NCBI GenBank assembly: GCA_032433765.1
Contig: JAVIAB010000073.1
Span: forward strand, 57,012,565 to 57,076,564
Direction of reading: 5' to 3'
Length of the DNA: 64,000 bases
Source of the DNA: Megaustenia siamemsis
Taxonomy: Eukaryota; Mollusca; Gastropoda; Stylommatophora; Ariophantidae
Shown: piece after piece, positions 34,330-44,662 of the stretch
How the letters are laid out: the number at the start of each line of letters is the position of its first letter
Numbering within the stretch: position 1 is the first letter of the stretch
Made by a program: the position numbers and the translations under genes
The notes under the pieces: generated by a model
Told to the model about the DNA's origin: nothing
Database searches by the model: none
What the model saw: the letters and a program-made list of their open reading frames with translations, nothing else

Positions 34330-35523
34330 ATGTGTCCTAAACTTCAGGACCCGCCTGATGTTGATCAGGGGAAGCAAATGAACAACAGAATGTCCACATT
34401 GTTACAACCTATTCATAAAGAAGACACATTTGATTCAGGAGTAGATTCAGTTAATCCACAAAGCGTGCGCTCATACAAGCCTGATATGGTGAGCTGTTTA
34501 CAACATGACTTTCTGAACATGAAAATTGGCAGTTGTTTACAGCTAAGTCAAAACGACTCAGGGGTGTACACAAATCTTCGAAGCTGCCATCATCATAATT
34601 CTGGGTCGAGTGATATCGATACAACCTACGATGTGGAATGTGATAACAAAAATTGTATCGTGGACAGTTCTGGCAGAGATATGGAACATTACTCAAGGAA
34701 AAATGAAAACACACAGAAGCTACGCATCAGACCTGAACATGCCGATTTGTTGTTTGAGGGAGATAAAGATGGCGATAACAAACTTCATCTTAGCATCATC
34801 AACGGTCAGGAGGCATGTTCTATTATTATCATAAATCTGGCTCGAACATCTGATTGGTTGGACTTTAGCAACCTTCTTAGGCAGACGCCGCTGCATCTGG
34901 CTGTACTGACACGACAGCCAACTATTGTCAGACATTTAATGTGTGCAGGAGCAACAATCCTAGCTCAAGATAAACAAGGGAACACGCCACTGCATATTGC
35001 GTGTAGACTGGGGGATATAGAAATTGTGAAGCTTTTATTAACGTCAGTACATTACATGGAGACGACACAGAACAGATACACCATCCCGATTCAGAGAGTC
35101 TCACAAGATTTGAGAGTTAGAAATTACGAGGGACAAACGTGCCTGCATGTCGCGGCAAGCTCTGGTCACTACAGTGTGGTCCATATGTTGCTGGAGGTAG
35201 GCGCCGATATTAACATGGGCGATGGTAAAAGTGGCAGAACTATTCTACATCTGGCGGTCGACAGGGGGGACATGGAGCTGGTTGAGCAGCTGCTGTCCTA
35301 CAGCGAGATCAATGTGAAGAAAGTGGACTATGGCGGATTGACGCCCATCCAGCTCGCTTATGGAAGAAATAACATGAACATTGTAAAGATCATCTACAGT
35401 CTTTCAGGCCAGTATGAAGGAGTGCTCCTGGGTGACCCAGAGATCAGTCTGAACAACGATGATTTATCAGATGACTCTGACTCGTTCGAGTGTTGTGAAA
35501 CACCCCATGTGACGTGCAAATAA
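34330..35523 (+). CDS. IkB/Cactus-like NF-kB inhibitor with ankyrin repeats
   Basis: Predicted 397 residues. IkB proteins hold NF-kB/Rel dimers in the cytoplasm by their ankyrin repeats until IKK phosphorylation and beta-TrCP-driven degradation. Seen here: an N-terminal 'DTFDSGVDS' (residues 32-40) matching the DSGxxS phosphodegron, and a second DSG motif, 'NDSGVYT' (75-81); about six ankyrin repeats over residues 148-365 (for example 'QTPLHLAVLTRQPTIVRHLM' at 185, 'GNTPLHIACRLGDIEIVKLL' at 217, 'GQTCLHVAASSGHYSVVHML' at 268, 'GRTILHLAVDRGDMELVEQL' at 302); and an acidic, Ser/Asp-rich tail (370-390) like a PEST region. An insertion of about 20 residues lies in the third repeat. The frame is uninterrupted, with no intron across the whole ankyrin domain. 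I chose the ATG at 34330 because an in-frame upstream ATG (34243) lies within the predicted intron. Slightly longer than vertebrate IkB-alpha (about 317). No damage visible. Which IkB paralogue it is cannot be told. Confidence 0.9.
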   Translation: MCPKLQDPPDVDQGKQMNNRMSTLLQPIHKEDTFDSGVDSVNPQSVRSYKPDMVSCLQHDFLNMKIGSCLQLSQNDSGVYTNLRSCHHHNSGSSDIDTTYDVECDNKNCIVDSSGRDMEHYSRKNENTQKLRIRPEHADLLFEGDKDGDNKLHLSIINGQEACSIIIINLARTSDWLDFSNLLRQTPLHLAVLTRQPTIVRHLMCAGATILAQDKQGNTPLHIACRLGDIEIVKLLLTSVHYMETTQNRYTIPIQRVSQDLRVRNYEGQTCLHVAASSGHYSVVHMLLEVGADINMGDGKSGRTILHLAVDRGDMELVEQLLSYSEINVKKVDYGGLTPIQLAYGRNNMNIVKIIYSLSGQYEGVLLGDPEISLNNDDLSDDSDSFECCETPHVTCK

Positions 35524-35588
35524 TACCTCGTTTTCACATATATTTTTTTCTTTCAATGCACGGACGTTTTAATGGGTTCTATTTTGAT

Positions 35589-35594
35589 ATTAAA
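35589..35594 (+). terminator. Candidate polyadenylation signal ATTAAA
   Basis: ATTAAA 66 bp after the IkB stop codon. No canonical AATAAA nearer to the stop. Confidence 0.4.
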
Positions 35595-35856
35595 GTAATA
35601 CGGAATAAGTTTTGGTTGGCTAAAGGATGGCAGTAGTGGTTTAATGCAAGAGAAGGAAAACAAGAGAAAGATGTTGCTATTCAAAAGCTATAAGGAATAA
35701 GCTGGAAAAAGATGCCATCGGAGGCTATAAGCATGTTGATTAAAGAAAGAAAAAGAATTATGATGACGGCTCCAATGAAAGCAAATGTGTGACAATGAAG
35801 AAGAGAAACAAATTATTTGTAGGGATGACAAAGAGAAAAAGAAATATTATATAAGG

Positions 35857-36307
35857 GGATGACAATGGAAGTTGGAAACAAATGATGAGAAAGGATGACA
35901 ATGGGAGTTGGAAACAAATGATGAGAAAGGATGACAATGGGATTTAGAAACAAATGATGAGAAAGGATGACAATGAAAGTTGAAAACAAATGATGAGAAA
36001 GGATGACAATGGGAGTTGGAAACAAATGATGAGAAAGGATGACAGTGGGAGTTGGAAACAAATGATGAGAAAGGATGACAGTGGGAGTTGGAAACAAATG
36101 ATGAGAAAGGATGACAGTGAAAGTTGGAAACAAATGATGAGAAAGGATGACAATGGGAGTTGGAAACAAATGATGAGAAAGGATGACAATGGGAGTTGGA
36201 AACAAATGATGAGAAAGGATGACAATGAGAGTTGGAAACAAATGATGAGAAAGGATGACAATGAGAGTTGGAAACAAATTATGAGAAAGGATGACAACGA
36301 AAAACGG
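35857..36307. repeat. 36-bp minisatellite, about 12 copies
   Basis: Unit 'gttggaaacaaatgatgaga' plus 'aaggatgacaatggga', with 'gacagtggga' and 'gacaatgaaa' variants. It lies about 330 bp beyond the IkB stop. Long frames on both strands come from the multiple-of-3 period. Confidence 0.95.
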
Positions 36308-36537
36308 AAATAAATTTTACAAAGGGGTGACAGTGATATTTTAAAAGGTCATTTGTAAGGGAATTGAGAGAGTGAATAGTAATGAGTAGAGACCATATAA
36401 TGTTTTAGTAGAACGTTATTTTTCTTTATCCAAGGCACTTATAAATGTTAAAATTGAGCTGTATATGAGAGAAGCAGGATAATAGATCACGCCATATGTT
36501 ATACATGACCTAACTTATTCCCCTTTAACTTTAAGCT

Positions 36538-36798
36538 GAGAGCTCCGTGGCTTTGTGGTTAGTGTACTTGCCTGCCGACCTGAAGTTTCAGATTTAAATG
36601 TCAAAAGAGGTAACGTTTTTCCTGGTCTAAAATGCTTCAGAGATCCACCCAGCTTCTTTAAATTAGTACCATAAATATTTTCCGCGAAGGAAAGGCAGCG
36701 AGGAAGGAAGTTGGCCACCCCAATCTAGTGAAGCTAAAGCTTAGTACAAATACATGTATCACTAACGCTTCATAGGCAAGGCGGCTGGGGCTGACCTT
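36538..36798 (+). mobile_element. Divergent SINE S1 copy
   Basis: Head 'ctccgtggctttgtggttag' and body landmarks ('tccacccagcttctttaaat', 'tagtacc'). B-box degraded. Confidence 0.6.
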
Positions 36799-37096
36799 AC
36801 CATTATCTACTGCATTTATACATTTTAAAACTAAGCCATTTATATGATATGATATCATGCCGTTTCCTATTTGTGGTTATATGATATGGTTTATCCCTCA
36901 TTAACTGTGATCTGGTTGTTCTTTTTCGCTTTCCTGAGAAGGTCAACATGTCAGATAGTTTTCATATTATGGCTGTACTTTACTGATACTCATTCAATGA
37001 CTTTTACTCAGGAATTGTTCACTTAAGCATGTGACAATCTATTTATAATTAATATCTTATTAGTCTTTACCATGTGCACTATATGTATATATATAT

Positions 37097-37346
37097 AAGT
37101 AAAGTGCCCCCGTCACGCGAAGTGGCGTATAGGGAATATAGTGTTAGTGACCATAAATTTTACAGACCTTCGGCACATGATTTTTGGGGTAATGTGGTCG
37201 GTATTACGCTCGTGACGCTTTAGTTTCCCAGAAAAAAATCCGGTACCCATTAAAGGCTGGGTGAACCTGGAAGTCGTCGGTTGGGATTGAACCCTACCTC
37301 TCATCCTTTGTAGTCCAGTTCACTAATCACTGAGCTATCGCGTTTC
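37097..37346 (-). mobile_element. SINE S1, canonical
   Basis: Complement of S1 from 'cgcgatagctcagtgattag' to 'tgacgggggcactttact'. B-box 'gggttcaatccc'. Confidence 0.9.
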
Positions 37347-37361
37347 GCTCATGCACTGTAT

Positions 37362-38430
37362 AATCTCATAATATTATATTTCATGAAATCAATAGTAGAC
37401 AACAACAAAAAATGGTATTGAAGTCAAAGGTCACAACATAAACAATCTGCAATATTAGGATTACACAATCTTTTTAGCAGAGACAGAGAATGAACTACAA
37501 GAAATGATAGACGTAATAGTGAAAGAAAGCAATAAGAAGGGTCTCAGCCCCAACAGTAAAATAAATAATAAAATAAAAAAAACAGAAGTAATGGTTACAA
37601 CGAAGAAACAGCTATCAACATCATGCAATATAAAAAAAAAAAGCGGGACAAATATGAAACAAGTGCAGGGCAAAAAATGTTCGGGCACAGTAATAACATC
37701 TGACTGAAGATGGTTATGGTAATGGAAGGCCCCAGTATCACTGCCAACAAATTAAAATCCATAATTGCTCAACCACCCGCGCCAGTGGAATCATCCCGAA
37801 TTAATATCTCATCTCCAAAACAAAGAAAGGTAGCTGCAGCCCCCATCACAGCAGTCTCAGTACACGCTAAATGAAGATAAACCACCTAAATAAAAAAAAA
37901 TGGTACAGGTTAAAGTTGCATTTCAGAAAATGAAAAACAAATTATGCAACAAGTCTACATAAATAGAAGTGAGAACGAGAGTAAATAAGTGCTATATAGA
38001 GCCAATTCTGATTTATAGAAATGAATCGTGGACAGGAGACAAACAGATGAAAAGACAAACAAATGAAAAGACAATTAGAGGTCTCAGAGAAGGAATTTCT
38101 CAAAAGAATGTTTAGAGCTTCCTGGACAGTTAAAAAGACAAACAAGGAAATTCTCCATGAGGCCAAACACAAAAAGAGAGTTCCTAAAAAAACAGAAAGA
38201 AACAATCGACATTTTTCAGGGAACATCATGAGAAGAGGAATGTTGGAATACTTGGTTACAACTGGCAAAATAAAAGGAAAGAGAGATCGCGGACGACAAA
38301 GGAGATACTAGATAGCTTGGTGTCGTGGCACGGTAAACAGTCAACAACAGAATTGACCTTATGAACTTTGGACAGAGAATTGTTGGTATGACCGTCTATG
38401 CTAACCGTAACTGCACATGATGATGATATG
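37362..38430 (+). mobile_element. LINE alpha copy 3, 5'-truncated, split by M1
   Basis: Starts in the RT domain just before the damaged YADD (37440), has 'RDVIVKESNKKGLS'-type sequence and 'KTEVMVTTKKQLSTSCN', breaks at 37711, resumes at 37872 and continues 'KRQLEVSEKEFLKRMFRASW', 'LEYLVTTGKIKGKRDRGRQR' to the tail 'catgatgatgata'. Several stops. Confidence 0.88.
37712..37871 (-). mobile_element. Retroposon M1, truncated, in LINE alpha, TSD TGAAGAT
   Basis: tgaagat occurs at 37705-37711 and 37872-37878. Removing the insert plus one copy restores the alpha alignment (SD.RC..KIK). The simple-repeat end ('ggttatggtaatgg') is intact and the other end is missing, i.e. 5' truncation. Confidence 0.8.
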
Positions 38431-38783
38431 TACTATATAGGGGTTAAGGCAAAGAAATGCGAAGGAATGCATAAAAATGCGAAGCTGCAGTAAAGCTGAT
38501 GAATGTGAGGGAGAATTGAAAAAAAAATAGAAAAAAATGGTATGGTAAATGCATTACGTGATTAGTAGACGACACATATTTGAACGACGTTTCGGCTCAA
38601 TAGGCCTTCAGCAGGAACAAAACAAACAACACGCACACACAGATATGTAAGTAAATAAAACTATATACTATATATAAGCATAAGATTTCTGATTGCTATT
38701 TACAAAACTGGGAAGTAAAGAATAGTGACACTGTGACCTTCCAGGCATGTCGTAAGAGGCGACTAAGGAGGTTGATCGATGGC

Positions 38784-38950
38784 TTGACAAGTTGTCATTG
38801 TAAAAAGTATTGTTATGGAAACAGAGCCATAGATTTTGGAAGCAGTGATCTCTGCAATATGTGACATTTTGGCACGCAAGGTTTCTGTTTTTAAGATTGT
38901 GGTTCTGCCCTATGTGCCGTCTCCGGCTCGAAAGGACAATAGATAGATTT
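38784..38950 (+). mobile_element. Retroposon 3' end, sister of 6458-6616
   Basis: Shares about 160 bp with 6458-6616 at roughly 90 percent by eye, ending 'ggctcgaaaggacaatagat' with only two AGAT-type units. Confidence 0.7.
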
Positions 38951-39190
38951 ACAAAACTATTGTCCGGCTACAAATGAAGAGATATATGTGTATTTATTAA
39001 TGTATGAATGATTATGAATCATTTATTGCATGACTAAACAATGAATATCAAATATATATTAATCCTTGTATGTGCATATTAACATACACTAATGCTAAAT
39101 TGATCTTACATAATTTATTGACTTCCTGTAAATGAAGACACTACAACTATCGACGTGTAAATGACTATGTATGGCAAATGTGGTATAACA

Positions 39191-39712
39191 TAAGGTGACC
39201 AGACGCCCCGTTTTTTTATTGTTTTTTCAACCTTTGTCCCGAATTTGTTACTGTCCCGATTTTTTAGCTTTTGTCCCGATTTGTTAAAATACATTAGGGA
39301 CACAAACGTTTACCAATTTGGTCAATATGGTAAACGTCTCTTCGACTTAAAAATACACATTATTCCGTTGTTGTGAAGAAAATGTTTAAAAAGTTGAACT
39401 GGTTGTTCATTTGGCGAAACAGTAACAGTATAATGCGCTCCAAGTTTGAAATCTTGGCTACTGAAACTGAAATACTGATCAGAAAAGTATACAGCAACTC
39501 TGCTTCACCTTCTATCAAAAGTTTCACTAATGTTTTTTTTTTTAATCTCCTGATAACGTTTTGTAAGCCTATATTGTTAGGTGTTTTAATTAGTTTTAAA
39601 ATATATGTATTATTCACTTGAAAAAGAAAGAAGAAATTTCATTTTATTGATGGAAAATTTAAGTCAAATTAATTCGTCCCGGATTAATTTTTTTAAAAAT
39701 ATGGTCACCTTA
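39191..39712. mobile_element. hAT-like MITE, 522 bp, TSD TATAACA
   Basis: Terminal inverted repeats taaggtgacca / tggtcacctta, extended inward by 'gacgccccg' and 'cgtcccgga'. Perfect TATAACA at 39184-39190 and 39713-39719. The subterminal 'gtcccgatttt' repeats resemble the GTGACCA...GTCCC termini I recall from a hAT-type group. No transposase coding; internal frames (39360-39621) have no motif. Confidence 0.75.
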
Positions 39713-39956
39713 TATAACAAATAAAGCAACTTTGATAGTCCAGTAGTGATTGCTGAATAGTGATTGATAGAAATGTCATAACTTAAGTTTAGTTGCTTGT
39801 TTAAAATATATAGGTATCCGTGAATATATATTTCCCGTTTTAAATTCACAATACATTGCTAACTGGACAATGTTCTTATCTTGTGATTTACAATAACAAT
39901 TTACGTGTTTTCACATCCAATCCCATATTTTATTGTTAAAATCCCACTCTCCTAAT

Positions 39957-40115
39957 TGAGTTTTTTGTGGGTCATCATCATTGCACACCGAACATGTCCA
40001 TAGGTGCTCAGATCCCCTCCTCAGCAATTCCCGCAGTGTCCAGCGACTGACGACTCCAGTTCTATGTTGGTTAAGTCTTCTTACACGGCCACTAAGTTTC
40101 TCATTTCTGGCTGTG
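39957..40115 (-). mobile_element. I-type LINE 3' fragment with 14-bp TSD
   Basis: cccactctcctaat at 39943-39956 and 40116-40129, identical. The insert encodes the C-terminus 'GTARNEKLSGRVRRL', 'HRTGVVSRWTLRELLRRGSE', 'HLWTCSVCNDDD' found also at 46200-46370 and 52310-52470, ending in 'aaaaaactcaa'. Only 159 bp. Confidence 0.92.
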
Positions 40116-40264
40116 CCCACTCTCCTAATAAAATATGTTAAAGATATCAGCGTTTGTTAATGAACAATCTTCGCAATCAGTTGAAGAAAGAGATGTGATT
40201 TGTTGAGAATAATGCAACGAATATAATATACAGTTAAGGATGAAAATAAATTATTACTACAAGG

Positions 40265-40350
40265 CTAGATGTGACAGCAAAGAATGGAAAGAACTGGAAA
40301 ACTCTTATTGATAACCTATGCTTTAACATGGCACACATTTTTTGTTATAT
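40265..40350 (+). mobile_element. LINE theta C-terminal fragment
   Basis: 'DVTAKNGKNWKTLIDNLCFN', related to 5022-5120. Confidence 0.3.
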
Positions 40351-40441
40351 TAAAGGCAAATAGTAGAATAAAATAGGATCAATGGGAAAAAAATACTCCA
40401 TATTGAAAGGCTAAATTATTTTTTTAATTAGCAGCACAATT

Positions 40442-40730
40442 AGAAGCCTCGATGGCTGAGTGGTTAGTGCACTCACCTCCTGATCAGAGGCTCAGAGTTC
40501 AATTCTCGGAAATGGCAATTTTTTTTTTTCCAGACCAACAGGAGTTCACCCAGCCTCTAAAAATAGGTACCAGAAATAAATTTTTATGCGAGGTTAAGGT
40601 GACCTGGTGTAATACCAACTGACGACATAACTCAAAAACATAGCATTGGTCATGAAAAAATATAGTCACTAATACCATATTCCTCATACATCTAGCAAAG
40701 TGTGGAAAGTTTATTTACTTTACTTTACTT
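40442..40730 (+). mobile_element. Divergent SINE S1, full length, (TTTAC)n end
   Basis: Head 'gcctcgatggctgagtggtt', B-box 'agttcaattctc', body 'agttcacccagcctctaaaa', 'taggtacca', end 'tttatttactttactttact'. Best copy of this subfamily. Confidence 0.85.
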
Positions 40731-40985
40731 ACATAATTTGAAATACCTCAAAAAATTCATAATGGTAAGATGAAAAAAAAAAAAGATGTAAGAATGATCT
40801 GAAATGGTATGGCACAGAAAAATAGAGACACAAATACACAGCACTTACATTAGTGAATCAAAACTGTCAATATCACATCTTGAGAGCACTTGTACACACT
40901 ATTCCTCCAAGCCACAACCAGGTGGGCTGGGATTGAAGAAATTAAGTCCCAGCCAACAACCAACAAAACACACTGCTGGAGCTGG

Positions 40986-41406
40986 ATGCAGCTGTAGTTG
41001 GTCGAAGGCCCCGGTATCACTGCAAATGAATTAAAATGTATAATTGCTCAACTGCCTGTGCCAGTGGAATCATCCGAATTAATAATTCTTATTGAGGGAT
41101 CCAAATAAAGAAAGACAGCTACAGTCCCCATCATAGTAGCAACAGCACATGCTAAAAGACATAAGACCAAGCCGCACCAAAAGTGAATGCAGCCGAACTG
41201 TTCTTCGTCATACAATATCATTCATCGTAAGCAATCAGAATATCAAAACACCATCCGGATGAAAAACACAGCTCACGGTGTACACAGAACACTAATCTCA
41301 GTAGCTCCGGTAGCAAGCCGGACTACGAATATGAAGAAACTGCAACAAGAAACCCTTTCCAGACAGAACCACAGCAGTTCCAGCCGCCTATCCGCCATAT
41401 TGACAT
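40986..41406 (-). mobile_element. Retroposon M1, near full length
   Basis: gagctgg(a/g)tg duplicated at 40979 and 41407 (short TSD). Same internal order as the other copies ('caccatccggatgaaaa', 'gcaatcagaata', 'ggccccggtatcactgca'). Confidence 0.82.
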
Positions 41407-41756
41407 GAGCTGGGTGTGGTGTGTTGATATGATGAGTTGTTGGCAGACACTACCATGTCTGTATGACACAGGCTTATGAGTAGACAATGAAGAGAAGTAA
41501 CTGATGCATGAATGCAGAAGAAAGCTCTTTTCATTATCATGAATGCTGCATATACGATTTAAAGACATACAGAGGATAAATTCTTAAACCACTGAATTTG
41601 TTTAAAAAGAGGCTGTGATTGAATGAACTTACTTTGTTATGTTTTCTTGGCAGATTCTACCAAGTTGGGAGTGAGGCTGTGATTGAATGAACTTACAGTT
41701 ATGTTTTTTCTTGGCAGAAAACTATTTAAGTGTTCTTGTAGGTCTATTTTTCTATT

Positions 41757-41777
41757 GGGGGGGGGGGGGGGGGGGGG
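41757..41777. repeat. Poly(G) run of 21
   Basis: Uninterrupted G run directly before an S2 SINE head; length may be unreliable in assembly. Confidence 0.9.
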
Positions 41778-42105
41778 TGCCTCGGTAGCCTAGTTGGGAA
41801 AACCACCCGACTACTGGGCTACCGACGTTCGGACATCCGGCATGTGATTCTCGTTGGAAATAGTGTGAATTATACTAGTGGTTGGAAAAAAACCCACGGT
41901 TGACCCAGCCGTTGGCAGAAATGGGTACTTGGGTATTACTCTGGAAATGTGAGGAATGCCGCCTCTCATCATGAGTTTCAATGCTTGAAGCGACACTATC
42001 CAGAAGTCTCTGAACACTTTTGGATAGGCGGCCGAGAACATTTGGGTGAAAACTCGCTTGCTAAGATGCCGATTCAAGTCTCGTAATTTGCCTTTACTTA
42101 TTTTT
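41778..42105 (+). mobile_element. SINE S2, full length
   Basis: Head 'gcctcggtagcctagttggg', a degraded B-box ('tgtgattctcg'), body 'gacccagccgttggcagaaa', 'ggataggcggccgag', end 'aagtctcgtaatttgccttt'. Reference copy for the 5' end of S2. Confidence 0.88.
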
Positions 42106-42419
42106 CCATGTATTAGTGCTTGATTGTCTGCAAATAGTAGCTTGTTGATCTTCTGTCTCCGATGGGTTGGCTAACTTTTATACGTCCATGTATGTAATGA
42201 ACAAAGGTGGAATTGTGAGTTTGGAGGGGAGAGGATATGGTACATATCCCTGTTTTAATCCTGATGTAACTTCAGAGTGGTCTGTGTAGTCTGATGTTGT
42301 TCTGACTGTGTAGTCTGCTGTTGTTCTGACTGTGCAGCTGCTGTTCACGATATTGATTACTATACTGTATTTTACCAACATTATGTTACCAATGTCAAAC
42401 ATGGCCATTGAACAAAGCT

Positions 42420-42850
42420 CAAAAGCAGAAAATCACAATTTTCGAAACAAGGTCCTTCAGAAAAATAACAAACAACACAAGGGCAGATAAAGTATCAAAT
42501 GTTAAAATCAGAGAAGAAATTGGCATTAAACCATGTCTGGAATATATATATGAACTACAAATTAATGGTATTGGCACTTAGAATGAAACCAGACCAAATG
42601 TCATCAAGAGCATTCTAAGAACATGAAAACAGAGGATAAGAGGAAGACCAAGGAAATGGTGGATAGATGGAATAAAAGACAAATATAAAGACAAAAACAT
42701 TTCCTTTTTTAACAGCAACCAGATGCGCAAAAGAAAGCCGTTCCATTGGTGAAAAGAGATAATTAAAAAACCAGCAACCAGGTATCTAGAGACACCATAG
42801 TAAACTGAAAAAGACTTCCTTTCTCTGCTGCTTAAAGCCACCAGCAGATA
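42420..42850 (+). mobile_element. LINE zeta copy 3, C-terminal part
   Basis: 'RKITNNTRADKVSNVKIREE', 'IGIKPCLEYIYELQINGIGT', a stop, then 'RIRGRPRKWWIDGIKDKYKD'. Clear 'R.D...N..IR...g..P..eyI...Q' and 'GRPRK.W.d' signatures of LINE ORF2 ends. Confidence 0.8.
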
Positions 42851-42859
42851 AAAGAAGAC

Positions 42860-43696
42860 GATGTACTATGTACTGTATTTTATGGAGCAACTTTTTCCAT
42901 TTTGAACAAAAATACTTTATAACAACCAGTTAAAGAGTGTCGGGGAAAGACAGACAGAGAATGACAAAATGACACAATTAAACTTCCTGGAGCTAAAAAA
43001 TAATATCACAATGTCTCGCATAATTGAAGAAAACAAATGCATTGCACTAGGGTCTTCCCAAAAGGTATTTAGTTCCTGTTTAGCAGCTTGAAATGCAAGC
43101 TGGCATGTGCAAGCTGATGACGCCAGTAGCTGACCGATTAAATACTATAGTACTGTCTCCTGTTGCCATTAGTTGTTCCATATTTCTAATGCCATTAGAT
43201 TGAAATTTCATTAACATCAATAGTCAAATCTTCATAAAAATGATAATATTAAGTGGCTTTAATACTAAATCTGCCCACATGTTCATAATAAATACTCTTC
43301 AAATAACTCTCTCACACTGGTACACATATATGACCTCAGCTTTTACTAATAATTTGAAGCAGATAGTTCCACAGTAACAACTGCCAGGAGTTGTTTGCTG
43401 AGCAGATTCACCACAAACAACTATGACATCTATTTTTTTTCTATTTGCCTGCTTTGTGATGGCTGTTATTATGGAGTTAGTGTTTGCTCATGTCACACTC
43501 CATTTGTCTCATCCATGTGACACTTTCTCTTCAGTGTGTCACAGTCTTGGAATTGTCACTTTCCATATTTATATATATATTTCTCTGATAAGTGTAGGCT
43601 AAAAATGGGCACAGAATTTGGAATTTTTTTTTTATTATGAAAAACAAATTAAATGTAGGACAGACTGTAATATTTCTACTTAGAACAGGTGAATAG
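42860..43696. other. No gene recognised
   Basis: No repeat copy or motif-bearing frame found. Confidence 0.4.
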
Positions 43697-43708
43697 ACAG
43701 CATTATTG

Positions 43709-43813
43709 TAAAAAAAGTAAAGTACCCCCGTCACGCCAAGTGACGTATAGGGAATATGATGTTAGTGACCATAAATTTTACAGACCTTCGGCACATGATT
43801 TTTGGGGTAATGT
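43709..43813 (-). mobile_element. SINE S1, 5'-truncated, 12-bp TSD
   Basis: Perfect acagcattattg at 43697-43708 and 43814-43825. Only the 3' 100 bp of S1 is present, showing that S1 insertions can be 5' truncated. Confidence 0.93.
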
Positions 43814-43878
43814 ACAGCATTATTGGTCCACCATTAAATAATCAATCTTATATATAGGCCTATATAGGTAGCAATATA

Positions 43879-44630
43879 GCAGAGACAGAAAATGAACTAC
43901 AAGAAATGAGAGACATAATAGTAAAAGAAAGAAACAAGAAAGGCCTCAGTCTGAATAGTAAGAAAACAGAAGTAATGGTTATATCGAAGAAACAATCATC
44001 ACCATCATGCAGCATAAAAATAAACAGGACAAATCTGAAACAAGTACGTGTCAAATATCTGGGCACAATAATACATCAGATGGAAGATGCACCATAGAAA
44101 TAAAAAGCATAATAACTCAGGCCAAAATAGCATTTCAGATGAAAAATATCTTCTGCAACAAATCTATGTTAATAGAAATGAGAAAGAGAGTTCATCGGTG
44201 CTATATAGAACCAATTCTGACCTATGGAAGCGAATCATGAACAGTAGACAAACAAATGAAAAGACGATTAGAGGCCACAGTGATGGGATTTCTCAGAAGA
44301 ATGTTGAAAGTTTCCTGGACAGCTAAAAAGACCAATGAGGAAGTTCTCAAAGAGGCCAACACAAAAAGGGAGCTCCTAAAATACATCAGAAAGAAACAAT
44401 CAACATATTTCACACAAATCATGAGAAGAGGAAAGTTGGAATACTTGGTTACAACTGGCAAAATAAAAGGAAAGAGAGATTGCGGACGACAAAGAGAGAA
44501 AATACTGGATAGCTTGGTGTCATGGCATGGAAAACAGTCAACAACAGAACTGATACGATGCACTGTAGATAAAAGATTGTGGAGGGACATGATCACCTAC
44601 ACCAACCGGTATGGCACATGATGATGATTT
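43879..44630 (+). mobile_element. LINE alpha copy 1, 5'-truncated, in a 34-bp satellite unit
   Basis: From 'AETENELQEMRDIIVKERNK' through 'KKTEVMVISKKQSSPSCS', 'KRRLEATVMGFLRRMLKVSW', to 'RLWRDMITYTNRYGT' stop and an atgatgatgattt tail. Flanks aggtagcaatata (43866-43878) and aggcaacaatata (44631-44643) match at 11 of 13 and lie in phase in the 34-bp unit, so they are probably a diverged TSD. Confidence 0.9.
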
Positions 44631-44662
44631 AGGCAACAATATACTATTTTATATAGGCCTAT

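Noticed and set aside
35813..36313. Open frames through the 36-bp array downstream of IkB
   Set aside because: Period divisible by 3; no start/stop context or link to the IkB gene.
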